In this document: in pieces, positions 8,202 through 17,931 of the stretch | How the letters are laid out: every line of letters starts with the position of its first letter | Position numbering within the stretch: position 1 is the stretch's first letter | Assembly: GCA_021776335.1 (NCBI GenBank) | Contig: JAJFGB010000011.1 | Coordinates: 62,001 to 126,000, forward strand | Reading direction: 5' to 3' | DNA: 64,000 nt | Source: Hyphococcus sp. | GTDB lineage: Bacteria; Pseudomonadota; Alphaproteobacteria; Caulobacterales; Parvularculaceae | Translations under genes and position numbers: made by a program | The notes under the pieces: model-generated | The model's input: the letters and a program-made list of their open reading frames with translations, nothing else | Database searches by the model: none | Told to the model about the DNA's origin: nothing

Positions 8202-10580
8202 TTACGCCGCATCCTCGCCAACGAGAATTTCACGGCGGCCAGCGTGGTTTGCGGGCGAAATGACGCCCTCTTCTTCCATTTTCTCGATCAATGTCGCAGC
8301 CCGGTTATATCCAATCTGCAAGCGGCGCTGCACATAGGAGGTCGACGCCTTGCGGTCCCTTAAGACCACCGCAACAGCACGATCATAAAGGGCGTCTCCG
8401 GATGACGTATTGCCGCCAATGTCAAATCCGCCGCCGCCCTCGTCGCCTTCGCGCAATTCTGTAACTTCCTGAACATAGTCCGGCGCGCCTTGTTTTTTCA
8501 AAAACTTGACGATCTTTTCTACTTCATTATCCGAAACAAACGGCCCGTGAACACGCCGTAGGCGACCGCCCCCGGCCATGTGCAGCATGTCGCCCTGGCC
8601 GAGCAGTTGCTCTGCGCCTTGCTCGCCCAAAATCGTGCGGCTGTCGATTTTTGACGTCACCTGAAAGCTGATGCGCGTCGGAAAGTTTGCCTTGATGGTG
8701 CCGGTAATCACATCCACAGAGGGCCGCTGTGTTGCCATAATGAGGTGGATGCCCGCCGCACGCGCCATCTGCGCCAGACGCTGCACCATCGCCTCAATAT
8801 CCTTGCCAGCGACCATCATCAAATCGGCGACCTCATCAATGACCACGACGATGAAGGGCATTGGTTCGTATTCGAGATCTTCGGTTTCATAAACCGGTTC
8901 GCCGGTTTCTTCGTCGTAGCCAGTGTGAACCGTCCGCGACAGTGTTTCGCCTTTTTCCTCTGCTTCATCGACGCGGTCATTGAACCCTTCGATGTTGCGC
9001 ACGCCAACTTTTGACATCTTGCGGTAGCGCTCTTCCATCTCGCGCACAGTCCATTTCAGCGCAACAACGGCCTTGCGGGGGTCCGTAACAACCGGCGCCA
9101 GCAAATGCGGTATGCCGTCATAGACAGATAACTCAAGCATTTTTGGATCAACCAGGATTAGCTTGCATTGATCTGGAGACAGACGATAAAGCAAAGACAG
9201 GATCATGGTATTGATCCCAACCGATTTCCCGGAACCCGTGGTGCCTGCAATCAAGAGGTGCGGCATCCGCGCAAGATCTGCGAAAACCGGCTCGCCGCCG
9301 ATTGATTTCCCCAGCGCGAGGGTGAGGTCGCCGCCGGAATTTTCATACTCTGAGGCGCCCAGGAGTTCGCGGAGAAAAACCATCTCGCGATCCTGGTTCG
9401 GCAATTCAACACCAATCACATTTCTGCCCGGCACCAATGCGACGCGGCAAGCCACCGCGCTCATTGAGCGTGCGATATCGTCCGCAAGGCCAATGACCCG
9501 CGAGGATTTAACCCCTGCTGCAGGCTCCAGCTCATAAAGCGTTACGACCGGGCCCGGGCGTACATGGATGATTTCGCCTCTGACACCGAAATCCGCAAGG
9601 ACAGTTTCAAGCATGCGCGCATTTTGCTCCAGCGCATCATCTGAGATGACAGTCCGGCGGGCGCCGTTTGGCTTTGCAAGAAGGTTAAGCGGCGGCAATT
9701 CATAGGTGCCCGCTGAAAAAACAGGCAACACCGGTTGCGCCTCTCGCCGTTCTCGGCGGCTATCTGATGCTTTCAGATCTTTTCGAATAATTCTGCGCTT
9801 GCGGCGCGGCGCGGCGAGAACCGTATCCTCATCCTCATACTCGCCTTCTTCTTCGGTCCCATCCAGTTCGAACACCTCGCCACGCCCTTTGATCATTTCA
9901 AAGCGCGCGACAACGAAATCATGGACAAAATACCAACTGTCTTCGAGTGCCCAACAGGCTTCCATCACACGATCGCGCGTCAAGCCGCAGAGAATGGCGT
10001 AACTGACAATTCCGCCGATCGCAAAAACACCTGCAAGAAGTTGAGTGATCACGGGCAGCTCAAAGCCGGCCAGCAATCCTGTGAGGCCCGTCAGGATGGC
10101 ATCGCCAACGAACCCGCCCGGACCCGATGCAAACGGCCATGTTGCCGGCGCCGGAATAGCAGCGGCAAAAGCGGCCGCTGCCAGCAAAGCAACAGGCGCA
10201 AGCCCTAAACGAAGCCAGAAATCTCGTGGCGTTTCCTCAGGTGCGCCCTTGATAAACGCAACACCGCCCCAAATCGTCAGCGGCATAATCAATAAGAAGG
10301 ATGCCCCGCCAAGCGCCTGCAAAAACAGGTCAGCGGCGATGGCGCCAGCCGATCCGGCAATATTCTGCGCTGGCGCCGCAGTGGCAGTATTGAAACTGGG
10401 ATCGCTTATCGAAAAGGTCGAAAGCGCTGCGCATAGCCAAACCGCCAGCACCACCATCGCTACGCCGCCGGCGCGCATCAATACGCTGCGTGCGAACAGG
10501 CGTAGCCGCTCGATGAATTCTTCGAATTGATCTCGGTTTCGGGCGGAGCGGCGGGAAAATGTTCTGGTATGTCGCGACAT
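8202..10580 (-). CDS. ftsK: DNA translocase FtsK
   Basis: A 792-residue protein. Four membrane segments occupy about residues 34-200 and anchor it at the septum. An acidic/basic linker (about 230-290) is short compared with E. coli FtsK. The RecA-like motor has Walker A GTTGSGKS at 446-453 and Walker [11 protein letters not shown]. The C-terminal winged-helix gamma domain (about 725-790, [17 protein letters not shown]) would read KOPS and activate XerCD. It pumps DNA during chromosome dimer resolution and division. It lies downstream of the amt gene on the same strand with a 105-bp gap. Confidence 0.96.
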   Translation of the reverse strand: MSRHTRTFSRRSARNRDQFEEFIERLRLFARSVLMRAGGVAMVVLAVWLCAALSTFSISDPSFNTATAAPAQNIAGSAGAIAADLFLQALGGASFLLIMPLTIWGGVAFIKGAPEETPRDFWLRLGLAPVALLAAAAFAAAIPAPATWPFASGPGGFVGDAILTGLTGLLAGFELPVITQLLAGVFAIGGIVSYAILCGLTRDRVMEACWALEDSWYFVHDFVVARFEMIKGRGEVFELDGTEEEGEYEDEDTVLAAPRRKRRIIRKDLKASDSRRERREAQPVLPVFSAGTYELPPLNLLAKPNGARRTVISDDALEQNARMLETVLADFGVRGEIIHVRPGPVVTLYELEPAAGVKSSRVIGLADDIARSMSAVACRVALVPGRNVIGVELPNQDREMVFLRELLGASEYENSGGDLTLALGKSIGGEPVFADLARMPHLLIAGTTGSGKSVGINTMILSLLYRLSPDQCKLILVDPKMLELSVYDGIPHLLAPVVTDPRKAVVALKWTVREMEERYRKMSKVGVRNIEGFNDRVDEAEEKGETLSRTVHTGYDEETGEPVYETEDLEYEPMPFIVVVIDEVADLMMVAGKDIEAMVQRLAQMARAAGIHLIMATQRPSVDVITGTIKANFPTRISFQVTSKIDSRTILGEQGAEQLLGQGDMLHMAGGGRLRRVHGPFVSDNEVEKIVKFLKKQGAPDYVQEVTELREGDEGGGGFDIGGNTSSGDALYDRAVAVVLRDRKASTSYVQRRLQIGYNRAATLIEKMEEEGVISPANHAGRREILVGEDAA

Positions 10581-10685
10581 GATACGGATACGGAATGTTA
10601 TGTTTTACAGTTTGGGGCGAATAACAATTGTGGCATGCTCTCGCTCAAAAAGGGTTAACGCACGTTAACTTTTGGAGCATTCGGT

Positions 10686-11936
10686 TTAATCGCCATGGGT
10701 TAAAGGCTCGCTGACTGGCGGCAGTCGCACACCGATTGTGTATCGAAGCGCCACCCACAAAAGTACGCCCATCAAAAAAGAAAACCCAGCGATACTGGCC
10801 GCGCCAACGATTTGGCCCAACATCCCTGCGTCCGGATTGGACCAGGGAACGATCAAAATGCCCCAAAGACCGCACATGAGATGGGCCGGAATGACAAATC
10901 CTGCATCGTCGATGCGATAGCGGTCGAGAAACGGCGGCGCCACCGTCACGATTACCCCGCCAACGGCGCCAATCATTACCGCCTGCCAAAGTCCGGGATT
11001 GAGGGGATCAGCTGAAATCGAAATCAACCCGCCGATCGCGCCGCAAAGAACAGTCACCAGACCCGCGCGTCGATAAACCGTCTGGGTCAAAAACAACGCC
11101 GCAAGAACGCCGCCAGCGGCGGCAAGCACAGCATTGACCGTAATAGAGGCAACAGAAATCACCGCTTCAGTCGATGAAAATGAGCGCCCCATAGCCGCCA
11201 AGACAACCAGCCAGCCTGCAAGCATCAGCACAACACCAAAAGCTGCAAGCGCTAATTCAGTTGACGCCGCCTGGCGCGGCGCCCCTTCGCTATATTTGCC
11301 GGGGCGCGGACCAACAATCATCGCCGCCGCAAGCGCCGCAGCGCCAGCCGTCACATGAATGACCCCGCCACCGCCATAATCATAAAAGCCCCAGCTGGCC
11401 GAAAGATATCCTCCACCCCAGACCCAGGACGCAACGATCGGATAAATCAGCCCACAAAATACGGCGGTGAAAAACACAAACGGCCAAAACCGGACGCGCT
11501 CTGAAAGGACACTTGAGATAACAGCCGCAGCGAGCGCCGCCAGCATCATTTGAAAGAACCAGAAAACGCCCGACGCATATCCCTGCGCGACCGGGTCTTC
11601 GTCCTGCAGCTTCCATATTTCGAGGCCGCCCAGGAGGCCGTCGCTTTCGATGCCGTAAATCAGATTGAACCCGACCAGCCAGAAAGTAATGGCGCTGATT
11701 GCGAAAATTGCGATCGTTCGTAAACAGACCGCCTGCGCATTCCTGGCGCGCGCGAGCCCCACGTCACGCATGCAAAAACCCGTCAGGACCAGAATTGCGG
11801 CAAGCCCCGCCGCCAGCAAAAGCCCGCTATCCAAAGCAAAGCGCGCAGTATCGGTCGCTGGCGCAATTTCTTGTGCCTGCGCTGACGATATCAGCGCGAT
11901 CAGGGCGCCCGTCGTAATCGTCAAGATCCGTTGCAT
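10686..11936 (-). CDS. amt: ammonium transporter (Amt/MEP/Rh family)
   Basis: A 416-residue protein with a signal-like N-terminus (ending AQAQ), then about 11 membrane helices. The twin pore histidines are recognisable in GGGVIHVTAGAAAL and PAHLMCGLWG. Conducts ammonium across the inner membrane. No glnK/glnB precedes it, and the sequence departs from standard AmtB at several positions (HLMCG instead of HxxGG), so it is a divergent Amt. It is divergent from the UbiH-family gene across 216 bp that include a palindromic repeat. Confidence 0.85.
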   Translation of the reverse strand: MQRILTITTGALIALISSAQAQEIAPATDTARFALDSGLLLAAGLAAILVLTGFCMRDVGLARARNAQAVCLRTIAIFAISAITFWLVGFNLIYGIESDGLLGGLEIWKLQDEDPVAQGYASGVFWFFQMMLAALAAAVISSVLSERVRFWPFVFFTAVFCGLIYPIVASWVWGGGYLSASWGFYDYGGGGVIHVTAGAAALAAAMIVGPRPGKYSEGAPRQAASTELALAAFGVVLMLAGWLVVLAAMGRSFSSTEAVISVASITVNAVLAAAGGVLAALFLTQTVYRRAGLVTVLCGAIGGLISISADPLNPGLWQAVMIGAVGGVIVTVAPPFLDRYRIDDAGFVIPAHLMCGLWGILIVPWSNPDAGMLGQIVGAASIAGFSFLMGVLLWVALRYTIGVRLPPVSEPLTHGD

Positions 11937-11969
11937 GTCAGTCTCCTGTCCGCCGCAGCATCTTCCTGT

Positions 11970-12073
11970 TCTAGAGCAGGGTTTGATTCAAACAAAAACC
12001 ACCCTACGCCAGATTAGATTCTTCTCTGTTGTATAATCGAACCGAAAAACCGGCCCCGTCTTTCCTGATCACG
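11970..12073. repeat. degenerate alphaproteobacterial intergenic palindromic repeat
   Basis: A segment with AGAGCAGGG near one end, CGAACCGAAAAACCGG in the middle and CCTGATCACGCTCT at the other end. It resembles the dispersed AGAGCATGATC...GGAAACCGG palindromes common in alphaproteobacteria. It is related by its AACCGnnAAACCGG core to 15000-15112. Confidence 0.45.
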
Positions 12074-12152
12074 CTCTTGTGCCGCGCTTTTCGCCGCAGT
12101 CGCAAGCGCGCCAGTAGACGACAGTCCGCAGAACGCGCAAAATCCTTCTCTT

Positions 12153-13400
12153 ATGGCGGAAAGAAATCAATTTGATATCTGCGTTGTTGGCGGCGGGCTC
12201 GCCGGCGGGCTGGCGGCGCTGGCGCTTGAGGCGCGTGGGTTTACCTGTGCTGTGATCGATGCACAGAACCCTGCTGCAATGCGCGGCCAAGGGTTTGACG
12301 GGCGCACAACGGCAATTTCCTATGCCTCTGCCCGGGTTTTCAAGCGGTTGGGCTTGTGGGACGGCATCGCGCCGGGCGCCGAAGCCATTCGCGATATTCT
12401 GGTCACCGACGGCCGCGCAAAAAACCGGTTTGACGAAGGCGCGGTTTCAACCTTTCAATTGCATTTTGATAGTCGAGAGCTTGGTGATGATCAGCCGCTT
12501 GGCTGGATTGTTGAAAACCAGCTTTTGCGGGAGACGCTGTTTGACGCGATCGCTGCTGCGGAAAATATATCGATGCTGGCGCCCGCGCGGCGGGCATCGA
12601 CGCATTATGAAAGCGCCCAGGCGGTAACGGCGCTTGAGGATGGGTGCGAAATCACTGCCGCGCTTGTTATCGCTGCCGACGGGCGCTTTTCAACACTGCG
12701 CGCCGAAGCCAATATCAAGGTAAATCAATGGCGCTACAAGCAAACCGGCATTGTTGCCACGGTCGCTCATGAACGCAGTCATCACGGTGTCGCCCAGGAG
12801 TTTTTTCTGCCGTCCGGGCCTTTTGCCATTCTTCCCCTTACGGATAATCGGTCTTCACTGGTCTGGACAGAGCGCAGCGACGCCGCGCCGGCCTTTCTTG
12901 CCCTCGACGAAAAGGCGTTTCAAAAGGAAATTGAAAACCGTTTTGGTCCCTATCTTGGCGTGCTTGAAGTTGTGGGCGGTCGCTGGTCCTACCCGCTCGC
13001 CTTTCATCTCGCGCAAAGTTACATTGCGCCGCGTCTTGCGCTTATTGGCGACGCCGCACACGCCATTCACCCTATCGCCGGACAAGGTTACAATCTTGGC
13101 GTCAAAGACATCGCCGCGCTGGCCGATGTATTGCTGGAGGCCCGGGAACTTGGCCTCGATATCGGTTCCGAAGGTGTGTTGGATAATTACCAGCGCTGGC
13201 GACGGTTTGACTCAGCCGCCCTCGCGCTCGGCACCGATCTGCTAAACCGTCTGTTTTCAAATGATATTGGCCCATTGAGACTGGTCCGCGATATCGGCAT
13301 GGGCGCTATCGGCAGGGTCGCTCCCTTGCGGAAAATCTTCATGCGCCAGGCCGGCGCGGATCTCGGAAAACTGCCAAGCCTGATGGCGGCGGAACACTAG
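12153..13400 (+). CDS. UbiH/UbiF/COQ6-family FAD hydroxylase (ubiquinone biosynthesis)
   Basis: A 415-residue flavoprotein monooxygenase. The N-terminal dinucleotide fold FDICVVGGGLAGGLAAL binds FAD. The late motif GDAAHAIHPIAGQGYNLG is the family's second FAD contact (GD...P...G). These enzymes hydroxylate the ring of the ubiquinone precursor at one of three positions; which one cannot be told from sequence. It is transcribed away from amt and ftsK. The start ATG at 12153 has only a weak Shine-Dalgarno. Confidence 0.88.
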   Translation: MAERNQFDICVVGGGLAGGLAALALEARGFTCAVIDAQNPAAMRGQGFDGRTTAISYASARVFKRLGLWDGIAPGAEAIRDILVTDGRAKNRFDEGAVSTFQLHFDSRELGDDQPLGWIVENQLLRETLFDAIAAAENISMLAPARRASTHYESAQAVTALEDGCEITAALVIAADGRFSTLRAEANIKVNQWRYKQTGIVATVAHERSHHGVAQEFFLPSGPFAILPLTDNRSSLVWTERSDAAPAFLALDEKAFQKEIENRFGPYLGVLEVVGGRWSYPLAFHLAQSYIAPRLALIGDAAHAIHPIAGQGYNLGVKDIAALADVLLEARELGLDIGSEGVLDNYQRWRRFDSAALALGTDLLNRLFSNDIGPLRLVRDIGMGAIGRVAPLRKIFMRQAGADLGKLPSLMAAEH

Positions 13401-13503
13401 GGCGCGGACTGACGATCAGCGCACAGCCCTGATTGCGGCATGCTTTCACATTGCAGGGGAGTTTTCCGTCTCAGATGGGCGGCAGCGCATCTCAAACCCA
13501 GAT

Positions 13504-13561
13504 ATTCAATAAACTTGTTGAATAATTATTGACCTCAGGTTATTTTACAAATTCATTGAAT
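13504..13561. promoter_or_regulatory. two ArsR-type palindromic operators
   Basis: ATTCAATAAACTTGTTGAAT (13504-13523) is a 20-bp imperfect palindrome (8 of 10 pairs). ATTCATTGAAT (13551-13561) is a perfect shorter one with the same ATTCA/TGAAT arms. Both lie upstream of the preferred GTG start of the ArsR gene, suggesting autoregulation. Confidence 0.6.
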
Positions 13562-13579
13562 GTCGAGAGGAGGACAGAG

Positions 13580-13906
13580 GTGCGGCAAGTAAGGTCAGAT
13601 CTGGACGGCGTGTTCACGGCGCTGGCCGATCCCACAAGACGAGCGATCCTGGCGCGCCTTTCGCTAGGCGATGCATATGTGACCGAGTTAACCGAGCCGT
13701 ATGACATGTCATTCGCTTCCGTCTCCAGGCATATTCAGGTTCTGGAAAAGGCAGGCTTGGCGCATCGCATCAAAGAGGGCAGGAAAATCCGCTGCCGCTT
13801 CAACGCAGCGCCGCTGATCGATGTTTTTGATTGGGTCGCTCTTTACCGTCAGTTTTGGGAGCACAAACTCGATGCGCTTGGTGAATTCCTTGAGGCTCAA
13901 GAATGA
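13580..13906 (+). CDS. ArsR-family transcriptional regulator
   Basis: About 108 residues from GTG 13580, chosen over the upstream TTG (13529) because GGAGG stands at proper spacing and both operator palindromes then fall upstream. Winged helix: FTALADPTRRAILARLS, recognition helix region MSFASVSRHIQVLEKAGL, wing IKEGRKIRCRF. No cysteine-rich metal site is seen. This subfamily is typically paired with an SRPBCC (AHSA1) protein, as here, where the next gene overlaps by ATGA. It probably represses the three-gene operon. Confidence 0.88.
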   Translation: MRQVRSDLDGVFTALADPTRRAILARLSLGDAYVTELTEPYDMSFASVSRHIQVLEKAGLAHRIKEGRKIRCRFNAAPLIDVFDWVALYRQFWEHKLDALGEFLEAQE

Positions 13907-14388
13907 GCCCGGGCGCGGGTCAAGCGACGGCCAGTGATCCGTTGCAGACGGTCAAGGTTAGCCGCGTCTATAATGCCTCCGCGGAAGCGGCATTCAACGC
14001 CTGGACCAGCGTTGCGTCATTAGAAAAATGGTTCGGTCCTCCCGGGTTTCGTGCGGAGGTGCTGATGCGCGATCTGCGTGTCGGAGGCGAGTGGCGATTT
14101 CGGATGATTGGTCCGGAGGGAGTCCTTCACCACCATTTCGGCGCCTATATCGAGATCAGCCCGCCGCGCAGGCTGGTGTTTACCTGGACCTCTGAAGAGC
14201 AGGTAGAGGGTTGGCGAGATGAAAACGGAGCGCCGACGCGCGTAACCGTGGACTTCAATCGCCACGTCGACGGCGTCAAGATTTGCATCACCCATGAGCG
14301 CTTGCAGTCCGATGAAGCACGCCGTGCGCTCACAGGCGGATGGGACGGCAGCCTTAAGGCGCTCGACAGTTTTTTAAAAGGATTATAG
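13903..14388 (+). CDS. SRPBCC (AHSA1-like) domain protein
   Basis: A 161-residue helix-grip protein. The pattern VYNASAEAAFNAWTSVASLEKWFGP, GGEWRFRM, PPRRLVFTW and GGWDGSLKALDSFL is typical of the AHSA1/CalC-type START-like family, which binds hydrophobic ligands. Its start overlaps the ArsR stop by 4 bp (ATGA), so the two are translationally coupled. A GST gene follows after 5 bp. The function within the operon is unknown; handling of a toxic hydrophobic compound is a guess from the GST neighbour. Confidence 0.85.
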   Translation: MSPGAGQATASDPLQTVKVSRVYNASAEAAFNAWTSVASLEKWFGPPGFRAEVLMRDLRVGGEWRFRMIGPEGVLHHHFGAYIEISPPRRLVFTWTSEEQVEGWRDENGAPTRVTVDFNRHVDGVKICITHERLQSDEARRALTGGWDGSLKALDSFLKGL

Positions 14389-14393
14389 AGCGA

Positions 14394-14999
14394 ATGAAAT
14401 TGTACAATGCACCTTCCGGTAACACAAAACGCGTGCGGATATTCATTGCGGAAAAGGGAATTGAGATCCCCCGCGTTGACCTTGATATCCCCGCCGGTAC
14501 GCGCTCGACGGAATTCCGGAAGATCAATTCGCTGGGCGAGCTACCGGTTCTTGAGCTTGATGATGGTCAGGTTATCACCGAAAGTCTGGCCATTTGCCGC
14601 TACCTTGAAGCCGCGTTTCCCGAGCCGCCCCTAATGGGAAGAGATGCGGCGGAGCAAGGACACATAGAGATGTGGAGCCAACGGATCTACGGACAGATCT
14701 TCATGCCCTACGGCCTGTTCGTCCGTCATTCCCTCTCCCTGTTTGCAGACATCGTCGACCAGGTTCCCGCCTTCGCCGAGGCGCAAGTCAAGGCGATACC
14801 GGAGAAATGGTCCTGGCTGGATCGCGAAATATCGGACGGCAGACCTTTCATCGCGGGAGAGGCGTTCACAATGGCCGATGTGCACGGGATGACGGTTCTT
14901 ATGCTTGCGGATGCGTTCGATCTTCCCATTCCGGATCATTGCGACAATGTGAACAAATGGGCGCGCGCCATGCGTACACGATCCAGTTGGGACGCCTAG
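14394..14999 (+). CDS. glutathione S-transferase family protein
   Basis: A 201-residue protein with an N-terminal thioredoxin-like domain (MKLYNAPSGNTKRVRIFIAE; ELPVLELDDG; TESLAICRYLE, the GSH gamma-glutamyl site) and an all-helical C-terminal domain (FIAGEAFTMADVHG N-capping motif). Third gene of the ArsR-SRPBCC-GST operon, with a 5-bp gap. Conjugates or reduces electrophiles with glutathione in the cytosol; substrate unknown. Confidence 0.88.
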   Translation: MKLYNAPSGNTKRVRIFIAEKGIEIPRVDLDIPAGTRSTEFRKINSLGELPVLELDDGQVITESLAICRYLEAAFPEPPLMGRDAAEQGHIEMWSQRIYGQIFMPYGLFVRHSLSLFADIVDQVPAFAEAQVKAIPEKWSWLDREISDGRPFIAGEAFTMADVHGMTVLMLADAFDLPIPDHCDNVNKWARAMRTRSSWDA

Positions 15000-15112
15000 A
15001 GCGGTTTAACCGACCTGCTATTCGGTTCACCCGCTCTAAATTATTGCTTGATCGCGTTTTCGAACCGCGAAACCGGCTCCACTTTCGCTGAAAACGCTCC
15101 AGTCGTGGTCCG
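15000..15112. repeat. tandem intergenic palindromes
   Basis: AGAGCGG...CCGCTCT forms one inverted repeat (about 14999-15037). GCGTTTTCGAACCGCGAAAC ... GAAAACGC forms a second (about 15054-15102). The second shares the GAACCGnGAAACCGG core with 11970-12073. It lies between a GST gene and a convergent protease gene and may act as a terminator. Confidence 0.5.
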
Positions 15113-15121
15113 GAAACTTCA

Positions 15122-15670
15122 CTAGCCCCTCAAAATCAACTCACCGCCGCGGGCTTCAACGCTTTCAAGGCGCGACAGAAAACTCATACCAAGTAAATTG
15201 ATCGCGAGCTGCTCATCCTGAAGGATATAGGCTTTTACGCCTTCGATCCTGAGCCCATCTATTTCAATTTCATCAAGCGTGACAACCGCTGCCTTGGTTT
15301 CACCGTTCGCTGTATGCACTGACCACGTATAGTCCGCCCAGGATGTATATATCCCGGCATTGCGCGCATCAGAGTCGCGCAGCGCCACAAACCCGGCGCC
15401 GGTGTCCACAAGGAACCTTGCCGTGCTGCGGTTAACTTCGGCATTGACATAAAACTGGTGGTCCGGTGCGGCGCTGATGCGCACTTCGTTTCCGAATTGG
15501 GGTTGAACGGTTGCAATTCGCGGCGCGGGCGCACTGGCCTCTGCACTATCGCGAGCCTGATCGCGCACGGCAGCGTTCCGGAATTTTCCGCTGTCGACAT
15601 CGTTGAGGCGCCCAACGACCAGGACGGCGATGATGATGACCGCTGCGGCAGTGAGGATTTCGTTACGCAT
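15122..15670 (-). CDS. retropepsin-like (clan AA) aspartic protease, membrane-anchored
   Basis: A 182-residue protein. One N-terminal hydrophobic segment (ILTAAAVIIIAVLVVG) is followed by a linker and a single aspartic protease domain with the catalytic motif FLVDTGAGFV and the flap/hydrophobic motif NLLGMSFLSRL. It fits the bacterial periplasmic retropepsin-like family (TIGR02281 type), which would act as a homodimer. Substrate unknown. Flanked by palindromic repeats on both sides. Confidence 0.85.
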   Translation of the reverse strand: MRNEILTAAAVIIIAVLVVGRLNDVDSGKFRNAAVRDQARDSAEASAPAPRIATVQPQFGNEVRISAAPDHQFYVNAEVNRSTARFLVDTGAGFVALRDSDARNAGIYTSWADYTWSVHTANGETKAAVVTLDEIEIDGLRIEGVKAYILQDEQLAINLLGMSFLSRLESVEARGGELILRG

Positions 15671-15686
15671 AAGGACCCTTTCGCAA

Positions 15687-15797
15687 GCGCATTCCCGGAA
15701 AGGTGTGAAGCGGTTTTCCGACCAGAAATGCGCCAGCCATTATAATTTGGGCGTTTCCAGACGATAAACCGGGAACCTCTTTACCTGGGAAACGCCC
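15687..15797. repeat. two nested-type intergenic inverted repeats
   Basis: GCGCATTCCCGGAAA...TTTTCCG...GAAATGCGC (15687-15734) is a dispersed-repeat-like palindrome. GGGCGTTTCC (15749-15758) pairs perfectly with GGAAACGCCC (15788-15797). Together they fill the gap between the protease and dapB. Confidence 0.5.
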
Positions 15798-15885
15798 TGG
15801 CCCTAACCTTGCCACGCGCTGGTTGAGGGAGCGTCGTCCTGATCGTTTCAATTACAGTTAAATTGTGCGCAATTTGCGCACCCGG

Positions 15886-16710
15886 CTATGACGCTGCGGC
15901 GTCCGCAAACCCCAGCACATCACGCATTGAATAGAGCCCCGGCGCCTTACCGATCGCCCATTTTGCCGCGGCTACTGCCCCGGAAGCAAATAAAGCGCGG
16001 TCAATTGCCCGATGAGACAGCGTAATGCTTTCCGCTTCACCGGCAAAAGTCACATGGTGCTCACCAACAATCCCGCCGCCGCGTGAGACCGCAAAACCGA
16101 TATCGCCCTTTTCGCGCGCGCCATTCCGGTCGCCCCTCAGCCCTGTGGTGTTTTCGTCAAGTTTAATCCCGCGCGCACGCGCTGCCGCGGCCGCGAGCAT
16201 CAACGCAGTACCCGAGGGCGCATCGACTTTATGCCGGTGATGCGCATCGAAAATTTCAATATCGTAGTCATCGCTCAATATTTTTGCGGCCTCTTCAACG
16301 AGCGCCGTCAAAAGATTGATACCAAGGCTCATATTACCGGATTTGACGATCGGGATTTTAAGCGCAAGCGCTGCAATTTCCGTTTCGTCATCTGACGAAA
16401 ACCCGGTCGTGCCGATGATATGCGCAACACCGGTCTCCGCCGCATCCCTGGCGTTACCCACAGAGACCTGCGGCGCCGTAAAATCTATCAACGCGCCGGC
16501 GCGTTTCAGGCCTTTTACCGCAGCGTCCTCTACATGAAGGCCGATGGCGTCGAGCCCGGCAAGAACGCCGATGTCCTTGCCGATGTCAGGCCCGCCAGGG
16601 CGTTCAAAGCCCCCGGCAAGCGTTGCGCCGGGCGTGCGCAAAACCTCTGCGACCACAGCTTTTCCCATGCGCCCCCCGGCGCCGGCGACAAGGATTGATG
16701 TTTTGGGCAT
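15886..16710 (-). CDS. dapB: 4-hydroxy-tetrahydrodipicolinate reductase
   Basis: A 274-residue protein, normal family length. The N-terminal NAD(P)H motif is VAGAGGRMGKAV. The catalytic segment is DAHHRHKVDAPSGTAL. The substrate loop IIGTTGFS is present. It reduces hydroxy-tetrahydrodipicolinate to tetrahydrodipicolinate in lysine and diaminopimelate synthesis, which feeds peptidoglycan. A GNAT gene lies just upstream on the same strand (50-bp gap). dapB near dnaK/dnaJ is a common arrangement in alphaproteobacteria. Confidence 0.95.
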   Translation of the reverse strand: MPKTSILVAGAGGRMGKAVVAEVLRTPGATLAGGFERPGGPDIGKDIGVLAGLDAIGLHVEDAAVKGLKRAGALIDFTAPQVSVGNARDAAETGVAHIIGTTGFSSDDETEIAALALKIPIVKSGNMSLGINLLTALVEEAAKILSDDYDIEIFDAHHRHKVDAPSGTALMLAAAAARARGIKLDENTTGLRGDRNGAREKGDIGFAVSRGGGIVGEHHVTFAGEAESITLSHRAIDRALFASGAVAAAKWAIGKAPGLYSMRDVLGFADAAAS

Positions 16711-16760
16711 AGCGTTTGCCTATTCGTGTTGCACTTTGGATCAGGGGTAGATGATTGTGA

Positions 16761-17270
16761 TCAAAGCGCAACCTCCATAAGGCGCAGACCCGGCCGCGCA
16801 CCACCGACGTCAACCCAGCCTTGCGCCAGATAAAACCGGATCGCGCGGGCATTACGCACCGTCACATTAAGGCGCGCGCGGACAAAACCAGCGCGCCGCA
16901 GCGTCGAGCGTGCATAATCATCAAGAAGGCCACCGAAGCCCCGGCCGCGGTGAGAGGTTCTGACATAGAAATGATGCACATGGCCGACGGATTTGTTGCT
17001 GCGGTCCGCGCCAAGAACCGCCATACCGATGACCTTTTTGTCTTCCGTCAAAAATGCTGCAAAGGAAGGATCGGCTGCGGCGCATGCGGCAATCCAAAAC
17101 GGAAATCGCTGTCCGCGCTGACCGAAATCGCGCCGAAATCCGGCCTCATCGCCAAGGCTCTCGGCATAAAGGCCGCGACCAAAAGCAATCAGCGTTTCCG
17201 CATCAGCGACAGGGTCGGCGGGCCGGAAGCCTATGGTCTTGGCGTAATGATAGGGCGCGCCGCCGGGCAT
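16761..17270 (-). CDS. GNAT-family N-acetyltransferase
   Basis: A 169-residue protein. The acetyl-CoA motif is HHFYVRTSHRGRGFGGLLDDY, followed by LNVTVRNARAIRFYLAQGW, the standard C-terminal GNAT half. The N-terminal start (MPGGAPYHYAKTIGFRPADP) is uncertain by a few codons. Acetyl acceptor unknown. May be cotranscribed with dapB. Confidence 0.85.
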   Translation of the reverse strand: MPGGAPYHYAKTIGFRPADPVADAETLIAFGRGLYAESLGDEAGFRRDFGQRGQRFPFWIAACAAADPSFAAFLTEDKKVIGMAVLGADRSNKSVGHVHHFYVRTSHRGRGFGGLLDDYARSTLRRAGFVRARLNVTVRNARAIRFYLAQGWVDVGGARPGLRLMEVAL

Positions 17271-17459
17271 AAGCGAAACCTTTCTGAGGTTTCAATATAG
17301 GGACGGCGGATAAGGATTGCGACCTGCAGGTGAAATATCTTTTGCGAGAGAAGTTGCGCAGGAGGTTTTGTTATTTACTCTCTGTACAAATGAAAATGGC
17401 GCCATTGAAGCTAATGCTTTCAACAGCGCCGTTTGCAATATGGAATTTGGATAAACCTC

Positions 17460-17732
17460 TTACGCGGCTTCATCCTGCGGGAAACAGACGGAGAGCGCCT
17501 CTTGTGCGGATTCGCTGAGGTTATCGGTATCTTCCGGCGACGCCAGGGCGAGAATTTCTTCTTTCACCGCGGCATTGGCTTCGCCGACCTCTCCGACACA
17601 AGAGCATGGTTCAGTGCTCCCCATGTCATTGCTGGTTACAAAGTCTACGCAAAAATCTTCGGTCTCATTTGCGGACGCCGGCATGGCGACAGCAGCGCCT
17701 AAAAAGACGGCAGTTAAAAGAATCTTTCTCAT
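17460..17732 (-). CDS. small secreted cysteine-containing protein, unknown function
   Basis: 90 residues. A clear signal peptide (MRKILLTAVFLGAAVAMPASA) precedes an acidic mature part with four cysteines (DFCVDFV, EPCSCVGE, SVCFPQ), likely two disulfides in the periplasm. GAAAAACC-type purine-rich sequence precedes the ATG. I do not recognise the family. It stands alone, with about 190 bp of nothing recognisable on either side. Confidence 0.65.
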   Translation of the reverse strand: MRKILLTAVFLGAAVAMPASANETEDFCVDFVTSNDMGSTEPCSCVGEVGEANAAVKEEILALASPEDTDNLSESAQEALSVCFPQDEAA

Positions 17733-17931
17733 GGTTTTTCCTTTTCTTTATCCGATTTTATTTTTTGCCCTTCAGCCCGCCGCATCCATGAACGCAACTT
17801 CATGGCGGACGTAAATCAGCACCCGCACCCTGACGCGGATAATAAAAATCCGTCAACGGTCTAAACGGTTAATCGCCGCCGAGATGCGACAAGGCGTTCC
17901 TTTTGCTGTCATTTGGAAATGAAGCGAAGGC

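Noticed and set aside
10655-10668. TTAACGCACGTTAA between amt and ftsK as a CtrA site
   Set aside because: The spacer is 6 bp, not 7, so it does not fit the CtrA full-site rule. The same applies to TTAA-N6-TTAA at 3612-3625.
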